DNA from: Turnera subulata
Taxonomy: Eukaryota > Streptophyta > Magnoliopsida > Malpighiales > Passifloraceae
Assembly (NCBI GenBank): GCA_028386065.3
Contig: JAKUCV010000897.1
Span: forward strand, 113,884-177,883
Direction: 5' to 3'
Length of the DNA: 64,000 bases
This document shows positions 37,872 to 50,370 of this stretch, in pieces. Position 1 is the first letter of the stretch; each line of letters opens with the position of its first letter. The position numbers and the translations under genes were made by a program. The notes beneath the pieces were generated by a model. The model had not been told where the DNA came from and ran no database searches. It saw only the letters and a list, made by a program, of their open reading frames with translations.

Positions 37872-38562
37872 GAGCTTCCGCTTCATGAGCTGGTGGGAGC
37901 CTGGGACGGAAAGCTTTGCATGACACAACAAAATAAAAATAAAAATATATACTACCGCCATAGGAGATCATGGCTAGATAACACCTGCTTTTCAAATAAG
38001 CATGTACCATTTAGCACCTCCCGTTTTGAATTTCAGAGTATCGAATCAAAAGAGACAAATCCCGGTTTGGTTGGATGAGGAATTTGAAGTAGTTAATAGC
38101 TTGAGATGAACAGGCAATATGCGCGAATAATGCTAAGTCTAAAATGTAGGATCGTAGAATGTAGATTGATTTAAATAATGTACAGAAGTAAAATGAATTG
38201 AAAAGCTTGGCATCGAAAACGTTAGAAGTTTTGATTGAAATCATGTGCTTGAGGTTGAGGATAGTAGAACGGAAATTTGTTCAGCTGAGGACATTCATGT
38301 TGTTCCTTCCATTTTTCCTTGTCAAAATCCATACCTGTTACGTCAGATCTGTCCTACTTTAACAATAGTTAATACTTAGATGGCCTTCATTAAAAAAAAA
38401 AAAGGAAAAAAAGTTGGTCACTTTCCCTCTCGACTTGCCTTCAAATGTAAACGGATTAAAATGATATGGTGTTTCTTAATAGTTACATATTTACATTTCG
38501 TCGGAAAAAGCATGACTAGTCCTTTGTTCAATATAAAGCTTGTGAAAAAGGATAACAAGGTT
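37872..38562. other. Intergenic sequence between ETFA and tRNA-Gly
   Basis: I see no gene. Open frames here are short and without recognisable similarity. Confidence 0.5.
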
Positions 38563-38633
38563 GCGCATCTAGTGTAGTGGTATCATAGTACCCTCCCACG
38601 GTACTGACCGGGGTTCGATTCCCCGGATGCGCA
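38563..38633 (+). tRNA. tRNA-Gly (anticodon CCC)
   Basis: The 71-base cloverleaf has a perfect 7-bp acceptor stem (GCGCATC with GATGCGC) and discriminator A. The anticodon stem GTACC/GGTAC holds the loop CTCCCAC, with anticodon CCC at 38595-38597. The T arm contains GGTTCGATTCC. The internal A box (TAGTGTAGTGG) and B box are canonical. A CAA motif lies at 38556-38558, as in many plant nuclear tRNA genes, and a T5 terminator follows at 38634-38638. There is no intron. It reads glycine GGG codons. Confidence 0.97.
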
Positions 38634-38639
38634 TTTTTC

Positions 38640-40475
38640 AAAACTGGATTTGGTAGTTTCGACTTTCGAGTTCAGAACCTAACGATCATATTCACATTTT
38701 ATTTTTGTTTCTTCTCAAATCAACAATCAATCCTCAGGCTATGAGACAACAAATATAGGCGAACCAACCTATTTACAGCTGAATTTTGTTAAGCATGGCC
38801 CCACTCTCAATGGGATGTGGAGTTGAAAAGTATCTTCCTGGAGTTAGATCATTTAATTGTTTTAGTCAATCTATTTGGCTCCTTATGGATTTGCAATCAC
38901 ATTTGTTCCAGTTATGTTATGTAGCACACCAAACTTACAAAAAAATGAAAAATTTGACTATGTAGAAGTCCTGTAGGTTAGGTTATTTCTTTTTTTGTTG
39001 TTGTGAGTAAAAAAAAAAAAACATAGAAGTCCCGTAGGTTAGGTTATTTTTTTTTGTTGTTGTGAGTAAAAAAAAAAAACACAACAGTAGTGTCGCCATC
39101 GCCTTTGATTTGAGTTACATTTTGGAATTAGACCCTCTTTATTGGAGAGACCTTTTATCTGGACACAACAAACATCTAGTTAGCCCCATGCATCATAGAC
39201 CAGGAATTTCTATGGAGTTAACAACCACCACCACCACCATCACTATGCAGAATGTTATATTCGACTACATCACACATATATGAGTTTGACAGATAGATAG
39301 CTAAAGCACAAATTGCTACGTCACCATCCTAGATGGACGATAATTAGGTTTTGTGCTTGATAGTCTAGTCATTGATATCAAGCATCTTTTGATTCTAAGC
39401 CGGGCAATAGCGATTTCCCAATGTATATAGGGAGGTAATCATTGTGCACATATTTTAGGGTAGTATGCCTCCTATTTTGGTGTGGGTGTAACTAATTTTT
39501 TGGATCTTCCCATTGTAATTGGTAACCTGTTAGTTGAAAGAAGGGGTTTGGGGTGGGTAGGGAATTTTTCTGCTCAAACATTTAAATACCTTGTTAATTT
39601 TTTCTTTTTTTTTTTCATTTCAATAGCATAATAACATATATATGCAAAAACCATTAACAAGCGGAGGAGTTTTTTTGAGTGTTAACAAGCGGAGGAGTTA
39701 TACTGGGACACTAGTACGCAAAATAGAGACATATAATACTCAAATCAAAAAAATAGAAGCATACAATACTGTTCGAATAGCAATAAAAATAATTTGTGCA
39801 GATACTTGACAATCTCGATTGGAGCTTCAAAATGCATATTTACCTTGAAAAACAGATGTATTCATAAACAAATTAAAAGCATGCAAAAGCCTCAGTGATG
39901 TCTTTTTTCCTGTTCTGTTGTTTTATAACCTTAAGCTTTTCTTTCTTTTGCACTAAAGAAAGAAAAACATTTAAGTAGAAAATATCGATGCACAAACAGA
40001 CCATTTCTACAAGTTGGGTGCGTAATCTGTCTTTGAAATTAGGCCTGATACATAGACTGTCATTATCCTTAAAAATAAAGGATATATACCTCAAAATATA
40101 TATTTCTTTTTTTTTTTTTGGGTAGGAAATATATATTTCTTTTGGTACACACTTACCTCATATATTAGATAGCACCGATGATTATATACATGGAGGGTCT
40201 TAAGGTGATCAGCATATATATTATTGATACGACGAAAAATTCAGGTAGAAGAGCATAATTTTTCTTGGATTTCAAAAAGAGAGCATCATTTTTCTTTGTA
40301 CTACAAGAGTGATGATAAACTTTTGCATGACCTTGACCTCAACAGATAATTAATGATGTGGCCCTTAAATCTCAATTTATGCGAATGACATCTATTCGAT
40401 CGGTTCATGCACTGCTACAGGCAGTGGTCTCAATCTAGAATGGGAGAGAGAGGGAGAAGAGCTAAAGAATTGGAA
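38640..40475. other. Intergenic sequence between tRNA-Gly and the VUP-like gene
   Basis: Apart from a 61-bp tandem duplication at 38963-39083, I see only AT-rich sequence with short open frames lacking recognisable similarity. The right end should contain the 3' untranslated region of the minus-strand VUP-like gene. Confidence 0.5.
38963..39083. repeat. 61-bp tandem duplication
   Basis: Two nearly identical units, 38963-39023 and 39024-39083, each contain TAGAAGTC, GTAGGTTAGGTTATTT, a T run, TTGTTGTTGTGAG and an A run. They differ at only a few positions, so the duplication is recent. Confidence 0.85.
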
Positions 40476-41417
40476 TCAACCAAGAAAATTAACTATCCTA
40501 GACAAAGGAACCACGCAAAGACCCCTTTTCTTCAGCTCTGTGCTGTCATTTTCCCTCTGATCAATAAAACCCAATTTGCTTTTCTCCTCTAGCTGCAGCT
40601 GCTGGGTAGGAGCATTTCCATTCTCCTACAAAAACAAAATCCACCACGTACATATCCATCATCAGTCGACATAAAAGAGCCAACCTATAGCTCTACCTCT
40701 AGCTACGGCCGAAAACACAACAACCCAAAAAGAACCGCCAAAGACCATGCAAATAATGGATGTTTCCTCACCTGTGAAATGTTCCTGTGATCCTTTCGTT
40801 TTGTGTTCTTGAACTGGCCCATTAGAGCATCACATACCTATATCCAAATTAAAAAAAAAAAACAAAAAGAAGTTGACAAGAGAATGGTAAATATAGTTAA
40901 TGCAAGAGAGAGTTGACATGTATAAAAATTAATGACAAGAAATCGCATAAAATAAACCAATGAAGCAAGGAAAGGAAAAAAAAAAAAATAAGGGAGGGAA
41001 TTGTTTTAGCATCTAAAAAAAAGGGAGGGAATTGTTTCTGACCTTGGGACTATTAACAGGAGAACTAGCAGTGTCCTCCAAAGCATCATCAACCAAAGCT
41101 CCATTGTTTCTTCTTTTCTTGAAACTGAGCAGCCTATTATTATAACCCTTATGATCCACAGACAATAACCCAACAACCTGTTCCTGCTCAATGGACTTCT
41201 TTACAACCCAAGAAGTTGCATCAGAGACCATGGAAGAAGTCTCATCATCATAAGAGAAATTAGAACTCATGTACTCATCATTATCGTTGTTGCTGGCAAA
41301 GAAATCCTCAAAGTACATTGTCCAACCACTCTCTTCATCAAAAGTACTAGCTGTTGTTCTCTCATGAGAAGAAGAGGAAGAGAGAGGTCTGCTCTTAGAA
41401 TTCATTGAATTTTCCAT
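40476..41417 (-). CDS. Vascular-related unknown protein (VUP)-like
   Basis: Three exons on the minus strand, 41043-41417, 40772-40837 and 40476-40625, join in phase 0 at GT-AG introns and give 196 residues. Exon 1 carries a Ser-rich N-terminus, then EESGWTMYFEDFF and SSMVSDATSW. Exon 3 ends KKRGLCVVPLSRIVNFLG before the stop. These N- and C-terminal blocks are what I recall as conserved in plant VUP proteins, small proteins of unknown biochemical activity linked to vascular development and hormone responses. There is no signal peptide or membrane segment. Basic clusters (KKRRN, KNTKRKDH) could support nuclear location, which is inference. An in-frame ATG at 41471 would add 18 residues; 41417 (MENSMNSK) is preferred because 41471 lies very close to the predicted transcription start. 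Confidence 0.85.
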
Positions 41418-41514
41418 GTAGAAATCAAGAAACTTAAGGGGAGAATTAATGTAGGGCAGAGGTAAGAGCATGTACTGGTATATGGAAGCTTGTTGGCCTA
41501 TTGTATAGGATGAG

Positions 41515-41522
41515 TATATATA
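41515..41522 (-). promoter_or_regulatory. TATA box of the VUP-like gene
   Basis: TATATATA on the minus strand lies 98 bases before the preferred start codon. Transcription would begin near 41485-41490, leaving a leader of about 70 bases. Confidence 0.6.
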
Positions 41523-42890
41523 AGGGGCGCAAGAGCAAGGGAAAAAGACATGAAGAGAATGATTAAGTATGTGGCGTAGGGAATCTTGGTTTTGTGGTCC
41601 ACAAATTGTTAAGAGTTAGGGACTAGGGAGTTGGGAGAAGTGGAATTTTCTTGAGATAGAGTGATAGCTAGAATTGACCTTAATCATATAATATATATAT
41701 GTTAGATAAGATCCTGCACCCAAAATAGATTTTAAATTCCAAATTATTTCTACAATATTTCCATTTGGTGCTGCGTTGAACAAGTCACAAAGTCGAAATT
41801 AATTAGTTAATTGAAGACTAAATGTTCATAATCATTTCTTTCTCTTTTATAATACCAGGGAGAACTAATTGGAAGAATCTCTTCCCCTGATTGTCTGTTA
41901 ATTAAGGTTGTTGGCTGCCTATAACTGAGTAGTTAAATCAATTGGGATCCGTCTTTATTATTACATATTATATTTCTCCACAACTTATTGTATTTTGTGG
42001 TTTATACTTATATATCAGTCATAATTTCAAATGTTTCATTCGTACAACTTAATCTAAAAAAATTAAAATACGTACAGCTTAATATCATTACTCTATATCT
42101 CACTAGAAGAAACGAGATACTTAAATTGTTGTGATTGCTGATTGAGTACGTGGATTTGATATGGATTATATTCTTTTCCTCACTCATCTGTTCAAAATTT
42201 GATTAATAAACAAATTAAAAAGCATAGACACAGTTATCATTAGATGGAAACATTTTGAGACTTTTCTTAATTTTTCTTTACCGAACCTTTGAGACAATTG
42301 ACTTGTGGGAGAAGCAGACATAACATGAAGTTTGGGAACATGTATACATTTAGTAGAAGCTAAGATGACCTACGAGTCTATGACTTTGTTGCTTCTCCGG
42401 CCAAATTTTAAACTCTTTAAAAGTTTGGTATTGGCTGACATTGGCTTTATCTTCAAAATAGTTGTCCCTTTCCCCATATAGATTATCTCGTATATCAGAA
42501 TTGAAAGAAGATCAATGCTTTCTTTTCCCGTTTTTCTTTCATATGTTATGCCAACTTTGCATCCTCGGGCTCATCCTTTACCGAACTAATTCGGATCCTA
42601 TTAGGACATATACAAGAATTCGAATTCCTGACCTGATTAAGTAGAATCAATCAAGTCACGTAATCTTTAGACCAATCCCATACTGGTTTGCCATAAGATT
42701 CATTCTTTAATCTTTAGTTTAAAATTCTACTTTTCTTGCATGATTTTAGAAGAAATTTCAGCCGTATTTTTTTTTTTCATTATAGAAAGGGAGCTAAGTC
42801 ATCGTATAATTGCCCCCAGGGGCAATATATACCATTGTTTACACCAAACCAAAATCGTGGGCCTGGGCCTGGACCAGCTAAATGAGAGCA

Positions 42891-43083
42891 ACTGCTAGTT
42901 GTTGCGAAGGATGAGAATAATTATTAGTTGTTGTGGGCTTATCGACTGCTAATTGTTGTGAAGGATGATAACAACTGCTAGTTGTTGTAGGCTCACCGGT
43001 TGCTAGTTGTTGTGGGCTTACTGTGGACGGTTGCTAGTTGTTATGGATTTACCGCAATTGTAGTTGTCGTGGGCTTACCTAGG
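42891..43083. repeat. Degenerate minisatellite, core GCTAGTTGTTGTGGGCTTA
   Basis: Seven imperfect units of about 24-31 bases begin near 42891, 42921, 42945, 42973, 42999, 43030 and 43056. The shared core is GCTAGTTGTTGTGGGCTTACCG, shown here only in part by each unit. It lies about 200 bases upstream of a plus-strand TATA box at 43288-43294. Confidence 0.8.
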
Positions 43084-43660
43084 TGGGTGATTGTGGCAAT
43101 TGTCCTTGTCGTCTTTTGGGTCTTGGTAGGTTGTGGAGACCGCGAATTGTGGAGATTTGAAGATTTCGGCAAAGATTGAAAATATCTTATCTAGGTGATT
43201 CCGAATTTAAGTTTGACAGTTTGTTGGATTTTAAAATTAAACAAGGTTATCTTGATTTTATCTATCTGTTGTACTTTGAATATCGCTTATATAAGGCAGT
43301 TGATAAGGCTTGTTTCGATATCCAATGATCAATCAGAAACATATTATCTTTTTGCTAGTTTACTCTGTCGCTCATTAGCGTAGAATTACTATGTCTTCCT
43401 TAGTATAACATAGCTTAGAAAATCAAAACACTAAAACCCGGTACAGGGCGCGTGACATCTGTCAGTTCGACCCTACAACGGTCGGATTCGATGGTCGGTT
43501 TGGCCTTTCAACGGTCGGATCGGCAAGTCAGCATCAAAACCCGGTCCAGAACGTGCGACACCGTCCGTTCAGCCTATCAACAGGTCGAATCCAGTAAAAT
43601 CGTTGGTCGCTTGCTGTTCAATGTAGCGAACATTATGAATTCTGAAAAACTTCCATTACA
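43084..43660 (+). mobile_element. LTR-like sequence with TATA box (possible solo LTR relic)
   Basis: TATATAAGG at 43288-43296 is followed by a short leader-like region. After it come two diverged copies of an AACCCGGT...GTGCGACA...TCAG...CAACGGTCGGAT-type block at about 43434-43590. The layout resembles U3-R-U5 of an LTR. I could not define TG/CA ends or a target duplication, so the call is tentative. Confidence 0.35.
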
Positions 43661-45444
43661 TTAATTGCACCCATATATATATATATATATATATACTTGT
43701 GTGACAAAAGCTATAGCTTTTAATTTTTTTTTTTGTTTTGGGTTATAAATTACTGATTCGAGCCCAAATTTAGAACCTTCAACCTGAAGACCATCTCAAT
43801 AATACTTGAGTTTTAACTCATTGGTTACCGTTCAATTAGCTTTAGCGCATTAAGGGGTTGATTTCCCAACAAGTTCAAAATCAATCTTTTGATTGTTTTT
43901 CAAAATTGAAAAGGGTACCTGAGTGTTTTTTTTTTTTTAAAAAAAGAAAATGCAAAGGGTTATCCAGCCATCCAAAAGCGAGGCATATTTTCTTCATATA
44001 AAACAAATTTCAAAGTTTTGCAACCAAATTCGTGATTAACATGATAACCGTTCAAAACTTCCTTATAATATACGAAAGGATGGTATTCTAAAAATTTAAT
44101 TCTTTTTAATAGAAAATTCTATTTTTTTTCCTTTTTAGATGGACGTGTTTATTCATTTATTTGATCATGAGCCACTTTGGTATGTATTAAAGAAATTGGA
44201 AAGGACAATGCACATGGATCAATGTGGGGCGTGTTGTATGCCTCTTCATTTTGGCCTCCATATACCTATCGTGGCCACTTCGCTTCTTTCTTACTGATTG
44301 GAGGAACAACTCAGACAATATATGGGTGCGGATCCAAGCACAAATTTGTTCGGTTTGGTCATTTGGGGAAATCAAGTTTCATTATTTTCTACAGTACTTG
44401 ATAGAAAAAGTTAACTAACCCAAATGCTAACAAAAATTTATGCGAAAATCTACTTCAACTAATCTGTGAATTAAATGCATGAATTCCGAGGTTAGGAATT
44501 TGGTGGTACCTAAAGTATTGACATTCCTACTATCAAAAAAAAAAAAGTATTGACATTCCTTATAACATTGATTTGACAGTTCAGGAGCGGAAAGGATTTG
44601 CTATACGGTGCAACACATGCATTTTTTTTGTTGTTGTTATTAAAGCAGTACTTATGCACTTCTAGCCAAGTTGTCCGTTAAGAAGAAAAATAATCAATAA
44701 AATAAAATAAAGGAAAAAAATAATAATGAGTGCTTCATTTTTCTTCATTTTGTTTTATGCGCTGTAATTGTGCGTCCAACAGTATTTTCCGGAAAAATAA
44801 ATTTTATATTTCCTTTTAAAATTAGCAGTTAACTTATGCGCTACACACAAATAGGAATATTTGCCTCGTATCGATATCATCCACCCATCATCTGTAGTCA
44901 TCAACAATAATTCACACTTAGACAAAGCAAGAATAAAAATAATTCACGCTGTTGCTATCCCCTAACTATTGATTATTACTTCTTATTAGTCTCAATCACT
45001 ACAGTTGCTTTCTCGTCATCTCATTAGTCCTTGGCCATCAATATTATTCTTCTATATGACCCTTTTTTTTTTGTATACTAATCGACGAATTCCATGCATT
45101 GATGAAGAAATATAACAGAAATGGAATGACATCCACTAAGGGGATGACTGGTAGCAGAAGACAGTAAAAGACAGAAGAATTACACAAGCAACGGATCGAG
45201 AACCGAGAAATCAAAATAAGAGGTCGTAATATTACCCCAAAACAGTGATTCTCAATATATGCATCCCAAACGGAGAAAAATAATTTACAAAGAAAAAATC
45301 ATAAAAATATTTTCCCAAACCGAAAAATTATATTTTTTGCAAAACAAAGGTGCGTATGCCTTTATATAAATTCTCAAAAAAAAAAAAGCCTATATATGGT
45401 AAAATGTTGTCCATTTATTATTGATTATTGGCTTTTTTTTTTCG

Positions 45445-45833
45445 TGTTAATGGAACAGATCCAATAAGAAGACTCCTGCCATTAAAACTTGCTACTTCCG
45501 TATACAACATCAACGGGCCACAAAAACATAATAATAATCACACTTAGAGTCTATAGAATATATAAAATCACGCCAAACACAATGAACTTTTATTTATTTA
45601 AATCCTTACACAATAAACTAGGCGACACCTCGGTGCCCCAGACGGTAGCGACACGGTGTTTCACAACTGTTATTTTGCTACACAAATAATAAAAACCTAA
45701 TATACCTATTTATAAGGACTCTGACTTTACGGACAAGACATGATTCCAAAACTGAATTGGACTTGGACTCTTAAAACCTAATAAAGTAAATAATCCTAGA
45801 CCCAATAAAACTAGCTTAGTTTAATATCCAACA
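45445..45833 (-). repeat. Copia-type LTR, 389 bp
   Basis: On the minus strand it begins TGTTGGATATTAAAC and ends CCATTAACA. It carries a TATA box (TTATAAATAG) and is preceded by a purine-rich tract, AAGGGAGACATTG, in the position of a polypurine tract. This fits the 3' LTR of a minus-strand Ty1/copia element. A second copy of the LTR was not found. Confidence 0.7.
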
Positions 45834-46885
45834 ATGTCTCTCTTTTTTCTATATGAAAAACAATGTCTCCCTTAAACTAAGCTTGCAATACAAACATGAC
45901 TCTAACTAATTCCGTCAATTGCAAGTGTCTTTAGTGCTATTGTTGTTGCAGTGACTAACTCGAACATTGCTTCGAACAGTAACATCTTCCTTGAGTCAAA
46001 CTAAACTTTCAGCTTCACATCCTTTCCATATTGCATTCTATACTTGAGGAACATCTTCCAGGCTTTATCTTGCTTGTCAATGACATCTTGAACTGTCTTC
46101 CATTCATTGTTACTTCCACAAATACTCTTAACAAAGTGGGTTACATTGCTCATATCCTCTGTTGAGAAAAACTGATCAACACCAATAAAATCAATTTTCT
46201 CATCATAGATAAAACTAATTTCTTCAACTTCCTTCCCTTCAATCTCTTTTGGTTTTATCTCCTCTTCTTGTTCAACCTCTGTCAATTTGTCTGCCTCAAA
46301 TAAAGAATCATTTGTAAAAACTTTCTCTTTTACTTGTTCAGCTATCTGTTCACCTTCATTCTCTCTTTGGCAAGATAAATTATTTTCTTGAACTACTAAC
46401 TCTTCTTTCTCCTCCTCTTGAGAAAATAATTCTTCTACCTTGTTGTCAACCTATACCATTCACCATGAAACTTTGAATCTCGAATGTAATCTGGCACTGA
46501 CAAATTTTTCCCTTCAATTCTTCTCAGTCTTCTAACTTCATCATCAAATCTATCTTCCATTCTACAACTAGCCAATAATACTGTCACTGAATTGTTAGAA
46601 CTACTAACTCTACTCCACGATCTTAGCATCTATTTGACTATCGCACTTTTGTTGTTCATTTGTCCTTCCCTCCCTGAAATCGAGGCGCTTCTCATGCATA
46701 ATCAGTTTAGCTTTTAGCAAATCAATTGTCAAAACTTTGAGATTTTAGAATTCTTTAATAGCTTTCATCTTGCAATCAAAACTAAATGGTAGGCTTCGAA
46801 GAATTTTCTTCACAACCTGAAAATCTGTCATCTTTTTACCATTGGCTCTCAAACCATTGACTAGTTTCTGACAGAAATAACCATC
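45834..46885 (-). pseudogene. Truncated copia element: gag remnant next to its 3' LTR
   Basis: From 46885 to about 46640, the minus strand encodes LVNGLRANGKKMTDFQVVKK, then ILRSLPFSF and LTIDLLKAKLIMHEKRL. This matches the UBN2-type gag of Ty1/copia elements and contains one in-frame stop after KAIKEF. Downstream open frames (46435-46629 and 46001-46285) are acidic or Lys/Glu-rich and I cannot assign them. No protease, integrase or RT is visible before the LTR at 45833, so most of pol has been deleted. Confidence 0.65.
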
Positions 46886-46899
46886 AATTACTTCAAAGT

Positions 46900-49800
46900 C
46901 CAATAATAATGTATATATACTGAAGTCAGAACTGTATCCCTAATGCACTTGAATAAATTCAAAATCTCACACAACCTTGTAACGAAGAAATTCAGGGAAT
47001 AGACATATTACCCAAAATAATAAAAATTGCACAAATTAATTTCTTAATTATTTAATCCATCTTATCATTTCTTCAATTAATATATATATTTAGCTAAAAC
47101 TTATTTGATATAGTATTATTAAATGATTCAGTCGGTTCTAATGTCGCAATCACCACTAATCAATCATTTATAATTGTTGACTTTTGTGTCCCATCAAGAC
47201 ATTCTTACGGAAGAAGATCTTGCAAGATCTCGTTTTTATCAAAAAAAGCTTTGTCAAGTGCCAAAGGAGGACATAAACCTATTTACTAACCCCTAATTAT
47301 TTGTTGGGAGCCAATAATCTAATTAAGAAGCATAAAATTTTGCCAGATAGTTTTCAACACTTTCTGATTCTCATATCTTCATTGACATTTAAATTAATCT
47401 CGGTTTGGTCCTAATTTCAATCTTAAAGAAGAAGGGAAATAGAGCTGGGAAGGAACTATGTTAAGGAATTAATATTAAGGCTACATTTGAGATTAATCAA
47501 CTTTTGTATATACGGACCCAAACCAGAAAGATAAGAATTAAACTCCAAAAGCTCCAAATGTGATGATGAAAATGTGGGTGATCAGTATTAGAGTTACTAT
47601 ATTTTGTTCAACTAAACGAAAGTTTGGATCACCAATATTGGTCTCAAGGGTGAGACTGACAATCGGCAAAATATAAACTAGTTTCTACGTTTAATTAGCG
47701 AAGTGTAAACAAAGAGATTAGTAGTATCTTTGTTTCAATGACATGTAGAAGTGAAAGTGGACCAACTATTTAAGTGGGGTCCAACGAAACCTTATTCTCC
47801 TTGAAAAAATGTTCCTAAATATTAGGTCCAATGCTTTGTATTTTCGTTTTCAAAGATGTAACATAATCATGAGTTGTCTTAATTATAAATTAGATAAGTG
47901 CCTCTTTCAGTTTGTGTCAACTTATTATTAAATCAGTATCTAAACCTTAACGCACGAATGATCAATGCACATCGGCTTCCAAGCCCACGTGTATGCCTCT
48001 CAAATCTCAACTGACATCACATGTGATGTTGTATTTGTGGCCAAATTAGTCATCAATTGCATGACTTTATTAATAATTCTCTCCATCCCTAAACAAGCAC
48101 CATTGTTTAAATTTTCCAAACAAATTAAGAAAATGATTAAATCAACGTAATCATTGAACACGAGACTGTTTCTTATGCATATATAAATTAGGCAACAAAG
48201 TGGGTAGAGCATCTTATGACCTCAGAAAGACCTCTGTTATACAAAATTATAAGAGAAAATACACTGTTGAACCATCACGAGAAAGGAACACGTGGCTTTT
48301 TCTTCTAAGGCAAAATATTGTGACAAAAACTTTCAAGGATATACATATCCCATGACGAGACTCAATGTCTCACCGTTAGAAAACTTCCCAAAATCTTGAA
48401 CAATAATGGCAATATTTTGAGTTATTCGAAAACATTCTGGGTTATATACCCGGAGCTTTTAATTTGTCTTGGTTATATACTTCGTAGTTTTTTTGGTTTC
48501 TTTTTTTTTTTTTTTATTTCGAGTTTCATTTTTTTTCCATTCGTATATTTCAAGTAATCTGGTAGTGACATCTGTTAGAGTCCACCTGACACATGTCGAA
48601 AAAAAGTTGGTGCCACGTGAAAAATATCGTAAGACCCACCATTAGGACATTTGAGAGATATAATAAGACCCACAAAAAATTAACAGGTGACACTAATTAT
48701 GTTGTGACATGTGACAAGTAGATCCGGATAGAAAATCACTTCAGCACTCGAGCTACGCCCCAAGGTAAAAGTCACGAACACAAAATTCCAGAATGTATCG
48801 ACTTAGCAAGAGTAGGCACTAGGCTTATTGGAAATTAGAATTGGGCTATTTAAGAACGTAAGAAAATTCATGTCTAGTGATGCCAACTACATTTATTCAA
48901 GGTTATTTTTAAAATATTACTAAGAAAACAAGTAAAGGACAGAGTTAATTTGCCCGTGTAAGTGTTTCCCTGGCGAATGGTAGGTAATACATATATATGA
49001 TTATATTCGTGTCTCATAATACATATATGCATAGAGAGATGATGGGCGTGACAACAAAGAATGTCATTTTCCAAAACATGGATCTCTAATTAATTTCAAC
49101 TGTTTTGAAATTATTTTCCGTTGTGGCTTTCCATATTCTTTATAGGTAACTAGTAAGATGGGAGCAAAGGATCGAGAATTCAATTCTCTAAACTATAAAC
49201 GGACCTTTCCATAAAAAAAAAAAACTGTAAACGGACCTTCATTCTGATACTAGAGAGAGAATAACCCTACTCTCCGCCTGAATAGAATTTGTCACTGACC
49301 TTAAACTGGACATGGAGAGATGTGCGATTTTAAAAATAAACAAATGGTATAAACAAAACAAATGGAAATTAGTTTTTCCTTTTATATAGAAATCTCGTTT
49401 GATATGCCTTTTTATCTGCTCCCAAAATCTGTAAGAAGAGCCGCAGGTTTTGTTTTTTAAAAATTTGTCGTTTGGTAATTCTCGAAAAGTTAAATTAATT
49501 TTTTTTTGATGATAAAGAAAAGTTAAATAAATTGCTTAATTTCTAACTGTATTCTCATCATTAAATAATATAGTGAAACAAAATTTTTGTAAATAAAAAA
49601 ATATTTTTGAAATATTTTTTGTTTGGGTAATCCTAAATAAATTTAATTACTTAATTTGTTTTATAGTAAATAATCTTTGAAGTCATTTTTTTTTTTTCTA
49701 AGGATCAAGAGAGTGCGATATGATCAAGCCTTTATACAAAGCAACAGCTCCAAAACTTTGAATCGCCTAAGGGACCCCTCCATAGTCCCATATATCTAAC

Positions 49801-50008
49801 ATCCTAACAGGGTAACAAGAAACAAACAAAGCAACCGGCATATGTGATCTCAAATAAAAAGCTCCATTATAGTGCAAGCATTGATAAATTTTAAAAAGTA
49901 CTGTTTTGGAGGAATTTGATTATGGGTGGAAGTGTACTTTTCATCTCCAATGATCCATCAGTGGGTTAACAAAGAACATCCTGTTGGCGGTACAAAGGGA
50001 ATTAATTT
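46900..50008. other. AT-rich intergenic sequence
   Basis: I recognise no gene or element. The stretch contains long A and T runs (for example at about 48500-48530 and 49687-49700). Its short open frames have no recognisable similarity. Confidence 0.5.
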
Positions 50009-50013
50009 ACAAC

Positions 50014-50370
50014 TGAAGGAAAACATATATCTCCTGAATGAAATAAATTAGGACACCTACTTGATGTCCTAGCAGCGGAAGTAGAAGATCTTGGAGTCCA
50101 GGTCTTGATCTACTGGTCGTGTAGGGTTGTCACAGTGTGTCGGATCAACCCTATAGTTTCCACGGCCTAAACCTCTCTTCTAGAGCTGTGTGTTAGGTGT
50201 GTGTGGGTGTAACCTAGCCACCCTTGTATATGTTATTCTTGGCTCTTATGCCAAAGAATAATATGTATATATAGGAGGTATATTAGGGTTACATATGAGC
50301 ACCCAACTTATGGGTGGACCTAGTGGGCCTCACCACCTCTAGTGGGCCCCACAACCTATATAACCCAACA
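50014..50370 (-). repeat. Copia LTR, left copy (3' LTR in element direction)
   Basis: The 357-bp repeat matches 57398-57754 except at four positions. A minus-strand TATATATA box lies at 50266-50273, with the expected U3-R spacing. Confidence 0.96.

Larger units (their letters stand above)
41523..45444. other. Long intergenic region with a minisatellite and LTR-like sequence
   Basis: I see no protein gene in these 3.9 kb. The left few hundred bases are the presumed promoter of the VUP-like gene. A seven-copy minisatellite lies at 42891-43083, followed by a TATA-containing LTR-like stretch and an (AT)n run at about 43674-43695. The rest is AT-rich and unremarkable. Confidence 0.55.

Noticed and set aside
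44177..44418. Overlapping open frames near 44.2 kb
   Set aside because: No similarity, no splice or promoter signals, and the frames overlap on both strands.
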